Source of the DNA: Archangiaceae bacterium
Lineage (GTDB): Bacteria; Myxococcota; Myxococcia; Myxococcales; Myxococcaceae
Length of the DNA: 64,000 nt
NCBI GenBank assembly: GCA_016714225.1
Contig: JADJNS010000001.1
Coordinates: 186,001 to 250,000, forward strand
Direction: 5' to 3'
Part shown: positions 60,396 to 64,000 of the stretch, in pieces
How positions within the stretch are numbered: position 1 is the stretch's first letter
Layout of the letters: the number at the start of each line of letters is the position of its first letter
Program-made: the position numbers and the translations under genes
The notes under the pieces: model-generated
The model's input: only the letters and a program-made list of their open reading frames with translations
Told to the model about the DNA's origin: nothing
Databases searched by the model: none

Positions 60396-61970
60396 ATGAC
60401 CACCCGCGCCTGGGGCCCCGCCTCGCCGGCCGAGCGGTGGGACGTCATCGTCATCGGCGCGGGTGTCGGAGGGCTCTCGGCGGCGGTGCTGCTGGCGAAG
60501 CTGGGCAAGCGGGTGCTGGTGCTCGAGCAGCACCAGGTGCCGGGCGGCTTCAGCCAGTCGTTCCGCCGCGCGCACTGGAGCTGGGACGTCGGGCTGCACG
60601 TGGTGGGCGAGGCGGGGCACCGAGACCTCGCCGGTCGCCTCTGGTCGGCGCTGAGCGGAGACCGCCTGCGCTGGACCCACGTCGACGGCCCGTGGGACCA
60701 AGCCGAGCTGCCCGGCGGCCCGCGCATCGACTACGCGCCCGGCTTGCGCGAGCGGCTGATGCAGCTGTTCCCGCACCAGCGCGACGGGCTGGCCCGCTAC
60801 TTCCGCCAGCTGCACGACGCCGCCAACGTGATGCGCCGCTGCTTTCTCGCCCGCACCCTGGCGGCGCCGACCCCGCTGGCGATGGCCCGCACCCGCGACG
60901 TCATCGACGCGTGCGTCACCGACCCAAAGCTGCGCGCCGCGCTCGCCCTGCACTGGTTCTTCTACGGCACGCCGCCCGAGCGCTCGGCCTTCGGAGTGCA
61001 CGCGCTGCTCACCCGCCACTACCGCGCCGGCGCCTGGTACCCGCACGGCGGAGCCGGCAGCCTGGGCCGCGCCTTCGCCACCGAGCTCGCCGCGAGCGGG
61101 GGCTGGGTGCGCACCCGCGCCGAGGTGCAAGAGGTTCTCGTCGACCGCGGCCGCGCCAGCGGCGTGCGGCTCACCAACGGCGAAGCGCTGCGCGCCGACC
61201 ACGTCGTCGGCGCCGCCGGAGCGCTCAACACCTGGGCGCTGCTCCCGCAAGCCGAGCGCCCCGGCGGGCTCGAGGCGCTGCGCCCCGCCCTCACCCACCT
61301 GTGCCTGCACGTCGGCTTCGAAGGCGAGCTGCAGAGCGCAGGCGTCACCGCCACCAACCGCTGGCTCATCGACTCGCTCGACGCGGTGAACCGGGTGTGG
61401 GACCCGGGCTCGAGCGAGGCGCCGTCGGTCTACGTGGCGTTCCCCTCGCTCAAAGACCCCGAGGCGACGCGGCACACCGCCGAGGTGGTGACGCTCTCGA
61501 GCTGGGAGCCCTTCGCGCGCTTTCAGGTCTCGGCGTGGCGCCACCGGCCCGCCGAGTACGAGGCGCTCAAGGCCGACATCTCGCAGCGCCTGCTCGCGGT
61601 GCTGCTGGCGCGCTTTCCCCGCCTCGAAGGGCGCATCGCGTACACCGAGCTCTCGACGCCGCTCTCGAACGTGCACTTCGTGCGCGCGGTGAACGGCTCG
61701 GCGTACGGCCTCGAGTCGAGCCCCGAGCGCTACGCCTGCCGGGCGCTGCGCCCGCGCACGGCGCTCAAGGGCCTGCACCTCGCGGGCTGCGACGTGGCGG
61801 TGAGCGGCATCACCGGCGCGCTGGCCGGCGGCATCTCGGCGGCCCTCTCGGTCGACCCGCAAGGCGCGAGCGCCTGGCTGCGCGACGCGATACGAACCCA
61901 ACCAAAGTCGAAGCGAACGAAAGGTGGTCACCATGCTGAGCTTGCTCACCGCAGTGCTGATCAGCGCTGA
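60396..61970 (+). CDS. FAD-dependent oxidoreductase, RetSat/CrtI/CrtISO-like
   Basis: A 524-residue flavoenzyme. The ATG at 60396 has a GAGG upstream. The dinucleotide fold is VIVIGAGVGGLSAAVLLAKL with RVLVLEQH at its end, and the substrate-domain GGFSQSFRRAHWSWDVGLH and a late CDVAVSGITGALAGG are typical of phytoene-dehydrogenase/all-trans-retinol-saturase-like enzymes that act on polyene chains. After the usual end, an extra basic tail runs to 61970, overlapping the next gene. Following the desaturase operon, it may saturate, isomerise or desaturate the chain made there. Copy C lies between, so co-transcription is possible but not shown. Confidence 0.85.
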   Translation: MTTRAWGPASPAERWDVIVIGAGVGGLSAAVLLAKLGKRVLVLEQHQVPGGFSQSFRRAHWSWDVGLHVVGEAGHRDLAGRLWSALSGDRLRWTHVDGPWDQAELPGGPRIDYAPGLRERLMQLFPHQRDGLARYFRQLHDAANVMRRCFLARTLAAPTPLAMARTRDVIDACVTDPKLRAALALHWFFYGTPPERSAFGVHALLTRHYRAGAWYPHGGAGSLGRAFATELAASGGWVRTRAEVQEVLVDRGRASGVRLTNGEALRADHVVGAAGALNTWALLPQAERPGGLEALRPALTHLCLHVGFEGELQSAGVTATNRWLIDSLDAVNRVWDPGSSEAPSVYVAFPSLKDPEATRHTAEVVTLSSWEPFARFQVSAWRHRPAEYEALKADISQRLLAVLLARFPRLEGRIAYTELSTPLSNVHFVRAVNGSAYGLESSPERYACRALRPRTALKGLHLAGCDVAVSGITGALAGGISAALSVDPQGASAWLRDAIRTQPKSKRTKGGHHAELAHRSADQR

Positions 61971-62442
61971 ACCCGCCGCGGCCTCCCCGGCACCTCCCGC
62001 GGCGCCCGCGGCCGAGGCCGTGAGGAGCAGCCGCTACACCGGCCGCGACCGCACCTGGCTGCTGGTCGAGCGCGACCAGCTGCTCAACCACAAGCCGCCG
62101 CTGGTGCCGCAGGTGCTGGTGATGGTGGGCGGCCTGTTCGGAGCCGGTGTCTCGGCGGGCATCGCCATCGACCGGCGCACCTCGGTCGACGAGCTGCTCA
62201 TCGGGCTCGCCATCGGCTGCGCGGTCTCGGCCACCCTCGGTGCGGTGATGCTGGCGCTGGGGCTGCGCGAGCGCTTCGACATCGACGACAAGCTGGGGCA
62301 GGTCGACGCCGCGCTGAAGACGGCGCACGAGGTCGCGCCGCCTCCGCCCGCCGAAGAGGCACCCGAAGACCTGGGTGCCCCTCCGCCTCCGCCTCCCGGT
62401 GCGTCGCTGCTGCCGGCGCTGCCCGGGCTGGCGGTGCGCTAG
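61933..62442 (+). CDS. Small membrane protein of unknown function
   Basis: A 169-residue protein. The ATG at 61933 is favoured over the GTG at 61924 because AAAGGTGG lies just upstream. A signal-like N terminus (MLSLLTAVLISAEPAAASPAP), a polar middle with RTWLLVERDQLLNH, two transmembrane helices (QVLVMVGGLFGAGVSAGIAI and LLIGLAIGCAVSATLGAVMLAL) and a Pro-rich tail with PPPPPPGASLLPALPG are visible. The last 38 nt of the FAD enzyme gene overlap its start. No family recognised. Confidence 0.65.
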   Translation: MLSLLTAVLISAEPAAASPAPPAAPAAEAVRSSRYTGRDRTWLLVERDQLLNHKPPLVPQVLVMVGGLFGAGVSAGIAIDRRTSVDELLIGLAIGCAVSATLGAVMLALGLRERFDIDDKLGQVDAALKTAHEVAPPPPAEEAPEDLGAPPPPPPGASLLPALPGLAVR

Positions 62443-62568
62443 ATAGCGCTGCAGCGAGCCGAGCAGCCCCCTTTGAGGGAAGCCCGTGCAGCATTCTCAG
62501 AGGTGTCGCCTCGCGTTTTCGCTGCGCGCGGGTGGTGTTCGGTTGAGAATCAGGCGAGAAATCGCGAG

Positions 62569-63942
62569 GTGGTTCGCCTCGTCACTCCGCTGCTGTGTGT
62601 GCTGCTGTGCTCCTGCAGCGCGGCGCTGCGGCGGGGCAACGCGCTGTACGAGCAGGGCGACTTTCTCGGCGCCGCCGCCGCGTACGACGAGGCGTACACC
62701 GAAGACCCGCGCGACGGCGAGGCGGCCGCGCGCCGCGACGAGGCGCGCACCCAGGCGCTGTCGATGCTGCTGGTGCGCGCGGGCGAGTCGATACAGGGCT
62801 CGCGCTTCACCGACGCCTCGGTCGCGTTGGGCGAGGCGTTCGCGCTCGCCGACGCGTGGAGCCGCCCCGGCACGGGTCAGGCCGAGCTCGAGCTGTTGCA
62901 GCAGCGCGAGGTCGCCGACTTTCGCGCGTCGCTCGAGAAGAAGGGCCCGCTCGCCGCCGAGCCCGAGCGCAAGCGGGCGCTCGAGCCGCTGCAGCACCCG
63001 CGCTTCGAGGCGCTGCGGGTCGAGCTCTCGCAGGCGTGGGCCTCGGCGGCCGGGGCGCGCTGCGACGCGGCGCTCGCCAGGGCGGGCGGGTCGTTTCTCG
63101 GCGCGCTGACCGCCGCCTACTGCCGCGCGCTGGGCCGCACCGAGGTGAAAGAGAGCGCTCGGCCGCCGCCGCTGTTCAGCCTCAGCCCGAAGGTCGAGAG
63201 CTTCGTGCGCGGGGGCACGGCGATGTGGCCGGTGACCCTGACCGACGCGTTCGGCAGCTCGCCCTGGGCCTCGAAGCAGGGCACCGAGACCGCCAGCGTG
63301 TCGGTGAGCGGCCAGGTCGAAGCGTTCGTGAGCTGGCAGACGGTGAAGCGCACCGCGCAGTGGGTGGTGCAGGTGCCGTATCAGAGCACCCAGTGGGTGC
63401 AGGTGCCGTACACGACCTACGAGTACTACTCGTACCCCTGCGGGCGAACGACCTGCACCGGCTCGCGCCCGGTGACCCGCTACCGCAGCGAGCCGCGCAG
63501 CGTGACGAGCTACAAGAGCGAGCCGCGCACCCGCGACTACGACGCGAACGAGGCCCGCAACGAGCTGAGCGCGCAGGTGAACATGTTCGTCGACCTGCGC
63601 CCGCTGGCGAAGCCGCTGGGGGTGGTGCTGCGCGACGAGCAGGTCGAGACCGGCGCCACCCACGCCGCGGTGCCCGAGGCGAAGCTGGGCGCCGAGACCG
63701 CCCGGGTGAGCAGCAGCGCGCAGTGGGACGAGCGCACGCGCAAGGCCGCGCGCGCGAAGCTGGCCTCGGCGCTGGCCGAGCACTGGCGCGACACCTTCTG
63801 CACCGCGCCGCTGCAAGACGCCGAGGCTGCGGCGCGTTGCGCGTGGGGCGGCTCGGCGAGCCCTCAGGTGGTGGCGCGGCTCTCCGAGCTCTACGCCGAC
63901 GACCTGGCGTCGCTGCTGGGCGCGCCCCGATTCGGGCCCTGA
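62569..63942 (+). CDS. TPR-like lipoprotein with Tyr/Val-rich repeat segment
   Basis: A 457-residue lipoprotein. The GTG at 62569 is chosen because it gives a signal sequence (LVTPLLCVLLCSC) with a lipobox Cys; the longer frame upstream gives none. TPR-like helices follow (NALYEQGDFLGAAAAYDEAY). A central region from about residue 265 is rich in Tyr, Val and Gln, with QWVVQVPYQST and QWVQVPYTTYEYYSYPC near-repeats and basic TRYRSEPRSVTSYKSEPRTR. No catalytic motif is seen. Likely an envelope or surface lipoprotein. Confidence 0.7.
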   Translation: MVRLVTPLLCVLLCSCSAALRRGNALYEQGDFLGAAAAYDEAYTEDPRDGEAAARRDEARTQALSMLLVRAGESIQGSRFTDASVALGEAFALADAWSRPGTGQAELELLQQREVADFRASLEKKGPLAAEPERKRALEPLQHPRFEALRVELSQAWASAAGARCDAALARAGGSFLGALTAAYCRALGRTEVKESARPPPLFSLSPKVESFVRGGTAMWPVTLTDAFGSSPWASKQGTETASVSVSGQVEAFVSWQTVKRTAQWVVQVPYQSTQWVQVPYTTYEYYSYPCGRTTCTGSRPVTRYRSEPRSVTSYKSEPRTRDYDANEARNELSAQVNMFVDLRPLAKPLGVVLRDEQVETGATHAAVPEAKLGAETARVSSSAQWDERTRKAARAKLASALAEHWRDTFCTAPLQDAEAAARCAWGGSASPQVVARLSELYADDLASLLGAPRFGP

Positions 63943-63954
63943 CGAAGCCTGCGC

Positions 63955-63960
63955 TAGGCT
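63955..63960 (+). promoter_or_regulatory. -10-like element for the gene at the right edge
   Basis: TAGGCT lies 8 nt before the ATG at 63969, the same arrangement as at several other genes in the window. Confidence 0.4.
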
Positions 63961-63968
63961 GCCGCGCC

Positions 63969-64000
63969 ATGAGACCGGTCCTCCTCGCGTTCCTGCTGCT
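63969..64000 (+). CDS. Start of a probable exported protein, runs off the window
   Basis: Only 10 codons are present: MRPVLLAFLL, a short basic start and hydrophobic stretch typical of a signal peptide. The rest is outside the window. Confidence 0.5.
   Translation, partial: MRPVLLAFLL

Overview
The window is very GC-rich, gene-dense DNA that most resembles a myxobacterium (Myxococcota). Pointers are an MglA-type small GTPase, zinc-ribbon/TonB-C (AgmX-like) membrane proteins, Cys-rich and Gly/Ala-rich lipoproteins, tandem KaiC plus receiver, a Ser/Thr kinase, and many genes with start/stop overlaps (GTGA, ATGA, TTGA). The family assignment is firm from protein motifs; the taxon is inferred. 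No rRNA, tRNA, CRISPR, plasmid or prophage gene was seen.

Layout. 1-5 kb: a membrane protein running off the left edge, a DUF4142 secreted protein, a zinc-ribbon protein overlapping a DinG/XPD-like helicase, and an AgmX-like protein. 5-9.3 kb: dispersed-repeat copy A, a large Pla-1/cef-type lipase lipoprotein, then a DUF4398 lipoprotein and an OmpA lipoprotein. 9.8-14.9 kb: an EF-hand/internal-repeat protein and a sugar-phosphate island (pgl and doxX on minus, glk and gnd on plus) around a 28-bp bidirectional promoter. 14.9-17.1 kb: a Cys-rich, GON and fibrinogen-like lipoprotein. 17.2-22 kb: GNAT acetyltransferase, MglA-like GTPase with a PocR-domain histidine kinase, Omp85-like outer-membrane protein. 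22-31.5 kb: lipoproteins, an SDR, a KaiC-receiver pair, a metallo-beta-lactamase-fold hydrolase and a GH37 trehalase, with a hexamer-repeat hairpin at 29.4-29.5 kb.

31.6-41.8 kb: a ten-repeat cadherin-like secreted protein, an unrecognised protein, and then the first notable cluster: an alpha-oxoamine-synthase-like PLP enzyme, two ATP-grasp-like ligases, a 45-codon Pro/Ser/Thr/Lys-rich peptide gene between them, and a stand-alone LanB-type glutamylation-domain protein. This looks like an undescribed RiPP or aminoacyl-tRNA-dependent peptide pathway. 41.9-51.5 kb: a coiled-coil membrane protein, a frameshifted TPR metallopeptidase, repeat copy B, a HAD phosphatase and ROK kinase pair, a decayed DUF1587/DUF1595 gene and a Ser/Thr kinase with a cyclic-nucleotide-binding domain.

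51.6-62 kb: the second notable cluster, a tightly overlapped operon for acyl-chain assembly: ketosynthase-CLF fusion, ACP fused to a GcvT (folate-binding) domain, FabG-like reductase, malonyltransferase, FabZ-like dehydratase, a lipoprotein, and a ferredoxin-acyl-ACP-desaturase fusion, followed by repeat copy C and a RetSat/CrtI-like FAD enzyme. The ketosynthase frame is broken by a 42-nt palindromic REP-like element flanked by a 5-bp direct repeat; removing the element and one repeat restores the frame exactly. The window ends with a small membrane protein, a large lipoprotein and the first codons of another exported protein.

Many operon-first genes carry a TAnnnT-like hexamer 7-11 nt before the start codon and no Shine-Dalgarno, which suggests leaderless transcripts.
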